NCBI GenBank assembly: GCA_945917985.1
Contig: CAMEIH010000009.1
Span: 1-64,000, forward strand
Direction of reading: 5' to 3'
From: an uncultured Clostridium sp.
GTDB taxonomy: Bacteria > Bacillota > Clostridia > Lachnospirales > Lachnospiraceae
DNA: 64,000 nt
The first letter of the stretch is position 1, and each line of letters begins with the position of its first letter. Below, one piece after another: positions 53,566-62,633 of this stretch. Under the pieces are notes generated by a model. It had not been told where the DNA came from. It saw only the letters and a program-made list of their open reading frames with translations, and made no database searches. The position numbers and the translations under genes were made by a program.

Positions 53566-54657
53566 GTGACAGGAAGAAAGAGACTTGCAAATATTGAATT
53601 ATTGAGAGTTCTTGCCATGGTCATGGTGATCACCCTGCACTTTATGCGGGAATCGGGCAGTCTTCTTGAGGCATCTGCTCTTTTTGGAGTACCTGCTACT
53701 AAGTTTCTCGGTACTTTGCTGGAGGCCCTCTGCATTGTGGCGGTGAATGCCTATGTGCTGATCAGCGGATATATGGGAAGCGAGGGAGATTTTAAGCTTT
53801 CCAGGGTGATTACCTTTCTTTTACAGATCTGGTTCTATGCCCTTTTGATCCCGCTTGTACTCACCTGCTTTTCGGTGCCAACGCTTGCAAAGGAGCAGGG
53901 AATCTACGGCATGGTGCAGTATCTTCTGCCCATTGAATCCGATACCTACTGGTTTGCATCCTCCTACTTTTTCCTGATGCTTTTCATGCCGTTACTAAAT
54001 GAGGCGGTAAAAAGACTGGAAAAGAAGCAGCTTCAGATGATCCTTGCAGGGTTACTGATTTTTCTCTGTCTTGTCAAAAGCATTTGTCCGGTGGCACTTC
54101 CGTTAGACAAGTACGGCTATGATCCTGTCTGGTTTCTCTGCGTTTATCTGACCGGCGCTTATCTGAAAAAGTACGGTGGCGGAATCCTGGAGAAGAGAGC
54201 ATGGAGCGTTTATGCGGGGAGCAGTCTTTTGCTCTTCCTGATAACGGTTGGTTTATGGTATGGCTTACGGTATGTTCCCGGTGCCGCTTATTACTTTACG
54301 GTGCCCTTTCACTATAATTTTGCCTTATGCCTGACAGGGGCGATCGGACTTTTTTACGGGTTTACAAAAATCGATATCAGGGAAGGAAAAATGGCAGAGC
54401 TGATCAGAAGAGGTGGCAAGTACAGCTTTGGCATTTATTTGTTTCATGAACATCCCGACCTCAGGTACCGGTGGTATCCCTTCCTTCGAAATATCCTTAA
54501 CCCTGCCGGAAAAGAAGGTACAGGATGGTTCTTTGCAGAACTGATTTTCAGTATCGTGGTGCTGCTGCTTGCAGGAATACTCATAGAATGGATCAGAGAC
54601 CTTTTGTTTACCTTTCTTCGGAAAACAGGAAGGAGCGTTTATGCAGAAAGAAAATAA
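53566..54657 (+). CDS. Acyltransferase-3 family membrane protein
   Basis: 363 residues with about ten membrane segments. The N-terminus RLANIELLRVLAMVMVITLHFM and the C-terminal GGKYSFGIYLFHEHPDLR are typical of the acyltransferase_3 (OafA/YrrM) family that O-acetylates surface polysaccharides or lipids; the catalytic His in the first helix (VITLH) is present. Start is GTG with AAAGGAG nine bases upstream. Its 3' end overlaps the next gene by 17 bases. Confidence 0.88.
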   Translation: MTGRKRLANIELLRVLAMVMVITLHFMRESGSLLEASALFGVPATKFLGTLLEALCIVAVNAYVLISGYMGSEGDFKLSRVITFLLQIWFYALLIPLVLTCFSVPTLAKEQGIYGMVQYLLPIESDTYWFASSYFFLMLFMPLLNEAVKRLEKKQLQMILAGLLIFLCLVKSICPVALPLDKYGYDPVWFLCVYLTGAYLKKYGGGILEKRAWSVYAGSSLLLFLITVGLWYGLRYVPGAAYYFTVPFHYNFALCLTGAIGLFYGFTKIDIREGKMAELIRRGGKYSFGIYLFHEHPDLRYRWYPFLRNILNPAGKEGTGWFFAELIFSIVVLLLAGILIEWIRDLLFTFLRKTGRSVYAERK

Positions 54658-56404
54658 CAGCGCAGAAAACTACCTGCAAAAGGTAACAGAAATTGTATTT
54701 CCCCTTGTCCTTTTGTTGTTTCCGCTTCTTAAGATCGGACAGGGAGTAGATCTTACGGATACTCCTTACAGCCTTGGCAATTACCGGTTTTTTGCCGGGA
54801 CGGAAGGTGTTTGGGTGATGGCCACCTTCCTTTCCAATGTGGCAGGCTTTCTTCTGACAAAGCTCCCCTTTGGCACAACCATGATCGGCATGAAATGTTA
54901 TACTTCTCTTCTTGTCAGTATCATGGCACTGTTCGGATATCGCTTTTTTAAGACAAAGATGCCCGCATGGGTTGCTTTCCTTGGAGAGATGGCAGCCATC
55001 GGTTTTTGCTGGTGCCCCACCGCTATTTTATATAACTATATGACCTATTTCTTCTTTCTGCTGGGAGCGGTCTTTCTGTTTCGAGGACTTGCAGGCAGCA
55101 GGCCCGTCTGGCTGTTTATCGCAGGCGTCTGCCTTGGCCTTAATGTGTCCGTCAGGGTTCCCAATGTTCTGGAGACGCTGCTGATCGTGACACTCTGGTA
55201 TTACGGGGCAAGAAAGAAAAAATCATTTGAGAATATTGCAAAAGAGACAGGACTTTGCGTGGCGGGCTTTCTTGCTGCCCAGGCTGTCATGTTCCTTGTG
55301 ATGAGTCTGCTTTACGGCTTCGGAGCCTATGGAGAAATGATTAGCGGCCTGTTTGGCATGTCGGGAAGCGCTTCCGACTATACCCTTGGTGAAATGCTTC
55401 TTTCCATTTTGTCGGCCTACGGAAAGGGCTTTCAATGGATGCTTTATATGCTTCTGTGTATTTTGCCGGGCATCCCTTTCTTTATGATAGAGAAAGAGAA
55501 ATTCCCGTTGCTCCGCAAGGTAGTGTACTGCCTCTGCATCGGATTTCTCTTTTTTGTGCTCTACAAATGGGGCATGTACAATTTCCGCTATTATCAGAAG
55601 GAGTCGGGACTTCAATGGGGCGTGATCTTTTTGATCCTGTCCATTGCCATCAATATCTGGATGCTGAGAACCAAAATGATCGATGATGAGTGGATGTTAA
55701 TCGGCAGCATTTCCCTTGTCATGATCCTGATTACGCCGCTTGGCAGCAACAATTATGTCTGGCCTGCGCTGAACAATCTGTTCTTCACTGCACCGGTTAC
55801 CTTCTGGATGGTTTACAAGTTTGCCAGATGGGGAAGGGAATATGTGGACAGCACGGGAAAGGTACCCTTTTTCCCGGCAAAAGCCATGATTTCTGCCATG
55901 GTGCTGGCTTTCTTTGTTCAGAGCATCGGACTTGGATGCTTTTATGTATTTCTGGACGGGGAGGACGGACAGAAGCGGACCGGCAGAATTTCGGAAAATC
56001 CGGTGCTTGAGGGTATGCACACCACTGACTTAAACGGGGAGACCTTAAGTGAACTCAGCAGTTTTCTCATAGAAAATGAATCCGAATACGAAGGGAAAAA
56101 GCTGATCCTTTACGGAAACATTCCGGGGCTCTCCTACTATCTTGACAGGGCTCCCGCTATTTTCACGAGCTGGCCGGATCTGGATACCAACAGTTTTGAA
56201 AGGCTTGATCAGGATCTGAAAGAGCTGACGGTAAACATCCGGGAAAAGGGGGAGAGCAAACCTCTTGTTATCTTAAGCAGTTCCTGTGAGGAAAATCATC
56301 TTTCCGATGGGAAAGATGAGAAGCTTTCTCTGATCACAGCCTTTATGAAGGAAAATGAATACAGTCAGGCTTTTGCAAATGAAGCCTACGTTGTTTATGA
56401 ATAA
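54641..56404 (+). CDS. Large polytopic membrane protein, GT-C-like
   Basis: 587 residues, about eleven membrane segments and a soluble C-terminal domain (about 440-587). The first external loop has GVDLTDTPYSLGNYRFF, an Asp placed as in GT-C glycosyltransferases, and MYNFRYYQKESG follows later. The C-terminal domain contains KLILYGNIPGLSYYLDRAP. I do not recognise a named family. The likely role is lipid-linked sugar transfer or glycan polymerisation at the outer face. Starts within the acyltransferase gene (overlap 17 bases), with GGAG upstream. Confidence 0.7.
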   Translation: MQKENNSAENYLQKVTEIVFPLVLLLFPLLKIGQGVDLTDTPYSLGNYRFFAGTEGVWVMATFLSNVAGFLLTKLPFGTTMIGMKCYTSLLVSIMALFGYRFFKTKMPAWVAFLGEMAAIGFCWCPTAILYNYMTYFFFLLGAVFLFRGLAGSRPVWLFIAGVCLGLNVSVRVPNVLETLLIVTLWYYGARKKKSFENIAKETGLCVAGFLAAQAVMFLVMSLLYGFGAYGEMISGLFGMSGSASDYTLGEMLLSILSAYGKGFQWMLYMLLCILPGIPFFMIEKEKFPLLRKVVYCLCIGFLFFVLYKWGMYNFRYYQKESGLQWGVIFLILSIAINIWMLRTKMIDDEWMLIGSISLVMILITPLGSNNYVWPALNNLFFTAPVTFWMVYKFARWGREYVDSTGKVPFFPAKAMISAMVLAFFVQSIGLGCFYVFLDGEDGQKRTGRISENPVLEGMHTTDLNGETLSELSSFLIENESEYEGKKLILYGNIPGLSYYLDRAPAIFTSWPDLDTNSFERLDQDLKELTVNIREKGESKPLVILSSSCEENHLSDGKDEKLSLITAFMKENEYSQAFANEAYVVYE

Positions 56405-56457
56405 AATGCTGCAGGCAAAGGGCGTCCAAAGTGGGGCGCTTTAGAATGGAGGAAAAG

Positions 56458-57588
56458 ATGATTCGTTTCAATGTACCGCCTTATACAGGAAAAGAAATGG
56501 AAAATGTGAAAAAAGCAGTGGAGAGCATGCACATCTGCGGTGATGGGGAATTTACCAAAAAGTGCAATGCGTTTTTGGAAAAACAGACAGGTGCATCAAA
56601 GTGCCTCCTTACTACCTCCTGCACCCATGCCCTTGAGATGGCGGCACTCCTTTGTGATATCAAAGAGGGGGATGAAGTGATCATGCCCTCCTATACCTTT
56701 GTCTCCACGGCAGATGCCTTTGTGCTGCGGGGAGCAAAGATCGTGTTTGTGGACATTCGTCCCGACACCATGAACATTGACGAGAATCTGATTGAGGATG
56801 CCATCACGGAAAAGACGAAGGTGATCGCTCCGGTGCACTATGCCGGCGTGGGCTGCGAGATGGACAAGATTATGGACATTGCGAAAAGACACGGCCTTAA
56901 GGTGGTGGAGGATGACGCCCAGGGTATTATGAGCACCTACAAAGGAAAACCCCTGGGAACCTTCGGAGAGTTTGGCGCTTTGAGCTTCCACGAGACCAAG
57001 AATTACAGTATGGGTGAGGGCGGAGCGCTCCTTTTACGGGATGAGAGCTATATTGAGGCAGCAGAGATTCTGCGGGAAAAGGGAACCGACAGAAGCAAGT
57101 ACTTCCGCGGACAGGTGGACAAGTACCGCTGGCAGAATTTTGGCTCCTCCTATCTTCCCAGTGACATGAATGCCGCTTATCTTTACACCCAGTTTGAGAT
57201 GGCAGAGGAGATCAATCAGGTGAGACTTGCCAGATGGAATCAGTATTACCGGTTGCTCAGCCCTCTTGCGGAGGCAGGAAAGATAGAGCTTCCCTATGTG
57301 CCGAAGGAGTGTGAGCACAATGGCCACATGTTCTATATCAAGACAAAGGACATGGAGGAGAGAAGTGCACTCATCGATTTCATGAAGAAGAACGATGTTC
57401 TCACTGTCTTTCATTATATTCCCCTGCATACGGCCCCGGCGGGCATCAAGTTTGGCCGCTTCCACGGGGGGGACAAATACACCACAAGAGAGAGCGAGAG
57501 GCTCCTGCGTCTTCCCATGTTCTATCAGCTGAAGGAGTCCGAGGTGGATTATATTGCAGGAAAAGTAAAGGAATTTTATGGCGTTTAA
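56458..57588 (+). CDS. wecE: dTDP-4-amino-4,6-dideoxygalactose transaminase (WecE/RffA)
   Basis: 376 residues from ATG 56458 (GGAGG eight bases upstream; nine extra in-frame codons rejected). DegT/DnrJ/EryC1 fold very close to enterobacterial WecE throughout: TSCTHALEMAALL, MPSYTFVSTADAFVLRGAK, VHYAGVGCEMDKIM and the PLP-lysine motif FHETKNY (Lys181). WecE converts dTDP-4-keto-6-deoxyglucose to dTDP-Fuc4N. Together with the GNAT downstream this would supply dTDP-Fuc4NAc to the glycan. Its stop overlaps the next start. Confidence 0.92.
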   Translation: MIRFNVPPYTGKEMENVKKAVESMHICGDGEFTKKCNAFLEKQTGASKCLLTTSCTHALEMAALLCDIKEGDEVIMPSYTFVSTADAFVLRGAKIVFVDIRPDTMNIDENLIEDAITEKTKVIAPVHYAGVGCEMDKIMDIAKRHGLKVVEDDAQGIMSTYKGKPLGTFGEFGALSFHETKNYSMGEGGALLLRDESYIEAAEILREKGTDRSKYFRGQVDKYRWQNFGSSYLPSDMNAAYLYTQFEMAEEINQVRLARWNQYYRLLSPLAEAGKIELPYVPKECEHNGHMFYIKTKDMEERSALIDFMKKNDVLTVFHYIPLHTAPAGIKFGRFHGGDKYTTRESERLLRLPMFYQLKESEVDYIAGKVKEFYGV

Positions 57589-59359
57589 GGAATTTTTAAA
57601 AAAGCATGAAAATTTCATAGGAGCGGCCCTTCTTATTCTGGTGATCCTGAGCGTTACCGGGATCAGATATGATTATTACTTTGACTTAAATGATGATGTG
57701 CTGATGAAGGATATTCTTTCCGGTGTCTACACCGGCACGCCGGAGGGCCACAACATTCAGATGCTCTGGCTTGTAAGTGCGTTTATCAGCGTTTTTTATC
57801 GGATCATCAGGGGACTTCCCTGGTACGGGATATTTTTATGCGCCTGTCATTACGGAAGTCTGTTTCTTGTTGTGCACAGAAGCCTTTCCTTCTGTCGTAA
57901 GCGGACCGGAAAAGGGATGCTTCTTTTGACGGAAGGCGTGCTGATCATGGGATTGTTTCTGGATCATCTGGTATCGGCACAGTATACGGTAACCTGCACC
58001 CTGCTTGCAAGTGCAGCGGCATTTCTGTTTCTGACAACGGATATTACCCTTCCTGTAAAGGAGTTTCTTAAGAAAAATATCGGAACGGTTTTGCTAGTAT
58101 TTCTGGCATATCTGATCCGCTCCGAAATGTTGCTCCTTGTGCTTCCCCTGATCTGTGCGGCAGGCGTGATCAAATGGGGATGTGAAAAAAAGATTTTCGT
58201 AAAAGAGAACTTTATCAAATATCTGACGGTGATCGGTGCCATTTTACTTGGTATCTTCATCGGGCAGGTGAGCCACAGGATTGCTTACGGCAGCGATGCG
58301 TGGCGCACCTTTACAGAATACTTTGACAACAGAACGGAGCTTTATGATTTTCAGGTCCTTCCGGACTATGAAGAGCATCAGGCCTTCTATGAGAGTGTGG
58401 GACTTACGGAAAGTGAGAGAGCGCTTTTAGACAATTACAATTTCGGACTGGATGAGGAGATCGACGAAAAGCTTCTTGGGGACATTGCAGAATATGCTGC
58501 AGGGTGCAGAAGTAAGGAGAAGCCTTTTGCACAGAGACTTCGGAACGCGCTTGGAAATTATGTAAGAAGAACTCTCTATGGACCTTCCCACAATGAAAGC
58601 GATTATCCATGGAACCTGGAGATTTTGTTTTCCTATCTGGCGGTGTTTCTGACAGCTATGTCGATTTCGGGGAAAAAGCCGGGTATCCGGTTTTTCCGGA
58701 TCTTCTGGAAGCTGGGGTTTCTCGGAGCGGTGAGAACGGTGCTTTGGCTCTGGCTGATCATGAGAGACAGAGTGCCTGTGAGGATCAGCCACTCCATGTA
58801 TCTGATGGAGCTCAGTATTCTGGCTGCTCTTTTGCTCCTGCAGTGCAGAGAACTTCTGGAACAAAGGCAGGATCTGCCTTCAAAGCTGCCGGCGGTACTC
58901 TCCGCCCTGTATCTTCTGCTTGGGGTGGTTATCCTGCCATCTTCCATCGCTCTCACGGACAGAGACGTGGAGACAAAAGCGGAAAACAACGTGCGCTATG
59001 ATGCACTATACCGTTATTTACGGGAACAAAAGGACAACTTTTATTTTATCGATGTGTATTCTTCCGTAGCTTATACGGAAAAAATGTTTGTGAATGTGGA
59101 CAACTCTCTGGCCAACTATGATATCATGGGAGGCTGGGCATGTAAGAGTCCTCTCTGGAGAAAAAAACTTTCAGCCTTTGGCATTGAAAATATGGAGGAG
59201 GCGCTGACAGACAGAAGCGATGTCTATTATGTGCAGGAAAAAGGGGCGGATACCGGCTGGCTTTCTGAGTATTACGAAGACCACGGCGACCCCATTTCCC
59301 TAATCCTTGTGGACACGGTAGATGACAGCTTTGAGATTTATTCTGTCACCGCACAATAA
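57578..59359 (+). CDS. Large polytopic membrane protein, GT-C-like
   Basis: 593 residues. TM1 is at about 14-34, followed by RYDYYFDLNDDVLMKDILSG, an acidic external loop typical of GT-C enzymes. About ten further segments and a C-terminal soluble part (about 470-593, IDVYSSVAYTEKMFVNVDNS). The family is not recognised with certainty; it resembles the membrane protein encoded at 6.5 kb in having a D-D motif after TM1. Probably a lipid-linked sugar transferase. Overlaps the wecE stop by 11 bases. Confidence 0.68.
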   Translation: MAFKEFLKKHENFIGAALLILVILSVTGIRYDYYFDLNDDVLMKDILSGVYTGTPEGHNIQMLWLVSAFISVFYRIIRGLPWYGIFLCACHYGSLFLVVHRSLSFCRKRTGKGMLLLTEGVLIMGLFLDHLVSAQYTVTCTLLASAAAFLFLTTDITLPVKEFLKKNIGTVLLVFLAYLIRSEMLLLVLPLICAAGVIKWGCEKKIFVKENFIKYLTVIGAILLGIFIGQVSHRIAYGSDAWRTFTEYFDNRTELYDFQVLPDYEEHQAFYESVGLTESERALLDNYNFGLDEEIDEKLLGDIAEYAAGCRSKEKPFAQRLRNALGNYVRRTLYGPSHNESDYPWNLEILFSYLAVFLTAMSISGKKPGIRFFRIFWKLGFLGAVRTVLWLWLIMRDRVPVRISHSMYLMELSILAALLLLQCRELLEQRQDLPSKLPAVLSALYLLLGVVILPSSIALTDRDVETKAENNVRYDALYRYLREQKDNFYFIDVYSSVAYTEKMFVNVDNSLANYDIMGGWACKSPLWRKKLSAFGIENMEEALTDRSDVYYVQEKGADTGWLSEYYEDHGDPISLILVDTVDDSFEIYSVTAQ

Positions 59360-59403
59360 AACGAAAAAGAAATTTATGACGTATGCGTCAGAAAAGGGAG
59401 AAC

Positions 59404-59925
59404 ATGATACTGGAAGGTAAGAACATCTATCTGCGTCCCATGACCGGGGAGGATACGGACCTGATCGTGAAGTGGCGCAATGAGGATTTTGTGAGGAAAA
59501 ATTTCATCTATCAGAAGCCCTTTACCAGGGAAGGCCATCTTAACTGGGTGGAAACCATGGTGAAAACAGGTAAAGTGGTGCAGTTTATCATCTGTACCAA
59601 TGAGAACAAACCGGTGGGCAGCGTTTACTTGAGGGATATCGATGAGACTCACCATAAAGCGGAATACGGTATTTTTATTGGAGAACGGGAAGCCCTCTCC
59701 AAGGGGTACGGAACAGAGGCGGCAAAGCTCATGATCCGTTATGCCTTTGATGAACGGAAGCTTCACAAACTCATGCTCCGCGTGCTTGCCGGAAACGACA
59801 GGGCGAAAAAGAGCTATGAAAATGCGGGTTTTGTACAGGAAGCTTATTTGAAGGATGATGTGTATCTGGAGGACGGGTATCGGGATGTGATCCTGATGGC
59901 TGTCATAAATCCGGAGAAAGAATAG
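59404..59925 (+). CDS. GNAT N-acetyltransferase, amino-sugar (PseH/WecD-like)
   Basis: 173 residues from ATG 59404 (AAGGGAG just upstream; seven earlier codons rejected). RimJ-type GNAT: IYLRPMTGEDTDLIVKWRN, the acetyl-CoA loop in KGYGTEAAKLMIRYAF, and NDRAKKSYENAGF. The KWRN opening resembles PseH. Adjacent WecE suggests acetylation of dTDP-Fuc4N (the WecD/RffC step). The divergent pse genes suggest the PseH step. The sequence alone does not choose between them. Confidence 0.82.
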   Translation: MILEGKNIYLRPMTGEDTDLIVKWRNEDFVRKNFIYQKPFTREGHLNWVETMVKTGKVVQFIICTNENKPVGSVYLRDIDETHHKAEYGIFIGEREALSKGYGTEAAKLMIRYAFDERKLHKLMLRVLAGNDRAKKSYENAGFVQEAYLKDDVYLEDGYRDVILMAVINPEKE

Positions 59926-59945
59926 AAAGGACTGGTGGATTCCTA

Positions 59946-60902
59946 ATGCAGATGATCAGCTTTGTGATTCCCTGCTATCGTTCCTCGCAGACACTGCCGG
60001 GCGTGATTCAGGAAATCAAGGATACCATGAAGACACTGAAAGATTATGAATACGAGATCGTACTGGTGAATGATTCCTCGCCGGATGACACCTTCTGTGT
60101 GATCACCGGACTGTGCAGGGAAAATGACAACATCACGGGAATCAATCTTGCAAAGAACTTCGGACAGCATGCGGCACTTATGGCAGGCTTTCACTATGTA
60201 AAGGGTGATGTGGTGGTGTGCCTTGACGATGACGGGCAGACACCCGCCTGTGAGGTGGGAAGACTCCTTGCAGGGATTGAGGAGGGTGCCGATGTGGTCT
60301 ATGCGAAATACAACCACAAGCATCATTCCGGGTTCCGCAATTTCGGAAGTCATGTGAACGAAGTGATGACGAGAATCATGCTGGGAAAACCGAAGGATCT
60401 CTATGTCTCCAGTTACTTTGCCGCAAAGCGGTTTGTGGTGGATGAGATGATCCGTTATGAATACGCCTATCCCTATGTGATCGGGCTGGTGCTGCGCACC
60501 ACCAAAAATATTGTGAATGTGGAGATCGATCACAGAGACAGACAGGCCGGAGAGTCGGGCTACACCTTAAAGAAGCTTCTGGGACTTTGGTTTAACGGTT
60601 TTACCGCCTTCAGCGTAAAACCCTTAAGGGTTGCCACAGTGACGGGAACCATCTGTGCGTTCTGCGGCTTTGCTTACGGCATTTATACTATTATCAAGAA
60701 AATTTTTATTCAGCCACCTGATCTGGTTATCGGATTCAGTGCACTGATGTCGGTGATCGTGTTTATGGGTGGTATGCTCATGCTGATGCTGGGGCTTGTG
60801 GGAGAGTATATGGGAAGAATGTATGTCTCCATGAACAATTCTCCCCAGTATGTGATCAGAGAAATCGTAGGAAACGGGAAAGAGGAAACCAAAAGGCAGT
60901 AG
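59946..60902 (+). CDS. Polyprenyl-phosphate glycosyltransferase (GT2, ArnC/GtrB-like)
   Basis: 318 residues. The GT-A domain (about 1-225) has SFVIPCYRSSQTL, VLVNDSSPDDT, NLAKNFGQHAALMAG and the metal-binding VVCLDDDGQTP. Two C-terminal membrane segments (about 228-252 and 262-290) are followed by YMGRMYVSMNNSPQYVI. This is the ArnC/DPM1/GtrB layout, enzymes that load one sugar on undecaprenyl phosphate for use by GT-C transferases outside. ArnC transfers a formamido-arabinose; here Fuc4NAc or a hexose is plausible. The next gene starts two bases on. Confidence 0.9.
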   Translation: MQMISFVIPCYRSSQTLPGVIQEIKDTMKTLKDYEYEIVLVNDSSPDDTFCVITGLCRENDNITGINLAKNFGQHAALMAGFHYVKGDVVVCLDDDGQTPACEVGRLLAGIEEGADVVYAKYNHKHHSGFRNFGSHVNEVMTRIMLGKPKDLYVSSYFAAKRFVVDEMIRYEYAYPYVIGLVLRTTKNIVNVEIDHRDRQAGESGYTLKKLLGLWFNGFTAFSVKPLRVATVTGTICAFCGFAYGIYTIIKKIFIQPPDLVIGFSALMSVIVFMGGMLMLMLGLVGEYMGRMYVSMNNSPQYVIREIVGNGKEETKRQ

Positions 60903-60903
60903 G

Positions 60904-62571
60904 ATGGAAGAAAAGAAAAAGGCGGGTACAACTGCATATCGAGGCAAGTGGTTTTTGCCGATCCTCTTTTCTCTTGTCTTTGCTCTCTGTATGACCTTTG
61001 GCAGATGCCTTGACAGGGACGGAAGCGTTCCTTTTACCCATTTCGGTCTCTGGGTCTGCGTGCTGCTCCTTACCGCAGGAGGTACCTTTCTGACCCGGTT
61101 TGTGTGGAATCTGCTTTTGAAAGCGGAGGTGGAAAGAGAGAAAAAAGCGGAGGTGACGGGAAAAACCTTCCTGCTTACGGCCCTTATTCTCTTCCTCTGC
61201 TATCTGCCTGTTTTTCTGGCAGTATATCCGGGGTTTTTTGTGTATGATGCCCAGGATGAGCTGATGCAGGTGGTGACAAGAAGCTTCTCCACCCATCATC
61301 CCCTTGCGCATGTGCTGATGCTTGGGGGGATCATTCAGCTGGTGCATAAAGTAAGCGGTTCCTATAACCTTGGGATCGCCTGTTATACCCTGTTTCAGAT
61401 GATGGCATTGTCCTGTATCTTTGCATACGGTATCTGCCACCTCAGGAAAGAGGGCATGGGAAAAAGAAAAGGAATTCTGATGACGCTTTACCTCGGACTT
61501 TTCCCCACAATCGTCATGTTTGTACTTTGTTCTGCCAAGGACGGACTCTTTACGGGAATGCTGTTTTTACTGGTGCTGATGATCAGAAAGCTTGTAAAAG
61601 ACCCAAAAGGCTTTTTTGAAAAGAAGCGATATGTACTTTTACTTGCAGGCTCCTGCCTCAGTATGATGCTCCTTCGGCACAACGGGTTTTATGCTTTCCT
61701 TGTGTTTGCCGTTCTTTTTATCGCTCTGCATAAAGTCACCGGTCTTACCGGTTATTTAAAAAAGGCAGCTGTTATTTTCCTTGGAATTCTGGCGGCTTAT
61801 CTTCTTCTGAACAAAGGACTTGCAGCAGCACTCCGGGCAGAGGATTCTGAACATCAGGAAATGCTGACGGTACCCATCCAGCAGATGGCAAGAGTGTATG
61901 CCATGGAAGGGGATACCCTTTCGGAGGAAGAAAAAAATACACTGTGTGAGATCCTGCCGGAAGAGGCGCTTTCCCACTATACACCGAAGGTGTCGGATCC
62001 TGTGAAGATTGCCTTTGACAACGAGGCCTATGAAAAAGATCCGGTGAAATATCTCAAATTGTGGGCACAGATAGGAATGAAGCATCCATTTGCCTATCTC
62101 AATGCCTGGTTTATGACATCTTACGGATTCTGGTATCCGGATACCGTGATCGATGTTTACCGCGGAAATACAGTGTTTACTTTTACTTATGGAGACAGTT
62201 CCTACTTTGGATATGAGGTGGAACAGCCCGGGGAAAGACACAGCTTTTTCCCTGCTCTTGATGGGTTTTACAGATGGCTTTCCCTGGACCCCACGATTCA
62301 GAAGATTCCTGTGATCAGATGGCTGTTTTCGCCGGGGGCACTGTTCTGGGTGATCTTGTTTTTCCTTTCCTATTTTTGCTACAGCGGACAGGGGAAAAAG
62401 GCAGTTCCCTACCTGATCGCCCTGCTCACCTGGCTTACCGTGATCCTGGGGCCTACTTATCTGGTGCGGTATGTGGTATTTTTGTGGGTGTTGCTCCCTG
62501 TGCTTTTGTGGGATCTGAAAAGCGGCGATTTATGCCCTGCGTGTACAGAAAACCCTGCGTTTGATAATTAA
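60904..62571 (+). CDS. DUF6020-like polytopic membrane protein
   Basis: 555 residues, about twelve membrane segments. After a Lys-rich cytoplasmic start, the motif YPGFFVYDAQDELMQV followed by FSTHHPLAHVLMLGG is the DUF6020 signature, with Asp/Glu residues in the external loop as in GT-C folds. A long external region (about 310-440) contains AYLNAWFMTSYGFWYPD. Probably transfers sugar from the lipid carrier made by the adjacent GT2 enzyme. Ends 63 bases before the last gene. Confidence 0.75.
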   Translation: MEEKKKAGTTAYRGKWFLPILFSLVFALCMTFGRCLDRDGSVPFTHFGLWVCVLLLTAGGTFLTRFVWNLLLKAEVEREKKAEVTGKTFLLTALILFLCYLPVFLAVYPGFFVYDAQDELMQVVTRSFSTHHPLAHVLMLGGIIQLVHKVSGSYNLGIACYTLFQMMALSCIFAYGICHLRKEGMGKRKGILMTLYLGLFPTIVMFVLCSAKDGLFTGMLFLLVLMIRKLVKDPKGFFEKKRYVLLLAGSCLSMMLLRHNGFYAFLVFAVLFIALHKVTGLTGYLKKAAVIFLGILAAYLLLNKGLAAALRAEDSEHQEMLTVPIQQMARVYAMEGDTLSEEEKNTLCEILPEEALSHYTPKVSDPVKIAFDNEAYEKDPVKYLKLWAQIGMKHPFAYLNAWFMTSYGFWYPDTVIDVYRGNTVFTFTYGDSSYFGYEVEQPGERHSFFPALDGFYRWLSLDPTIQKIPVIRWLFSPGALFWVILFFLSYFCYSGQGKKAVPYLIALLTWLTVILGPTYLVRYVVFLWVLLPVLLWDLKSGDLCPACTENPAFDN

Positions 62572-62589
62572 CGGCATCTGTGCTATACT
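62561..62589 (+). promoter_or_regulatory. Internal promoter before the last gene
   Basis: TTGATA (62561-62566), 17-nt spacer, TATACT (62584-62589), overlapping the stop of the DUF6020-like gene. Confidence 0.6.
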
Positions 62590-62633
62590 ACCCATGGTTA
62601 ACGACCGCTTTGGGAATGATAAAGGATGAAAAG

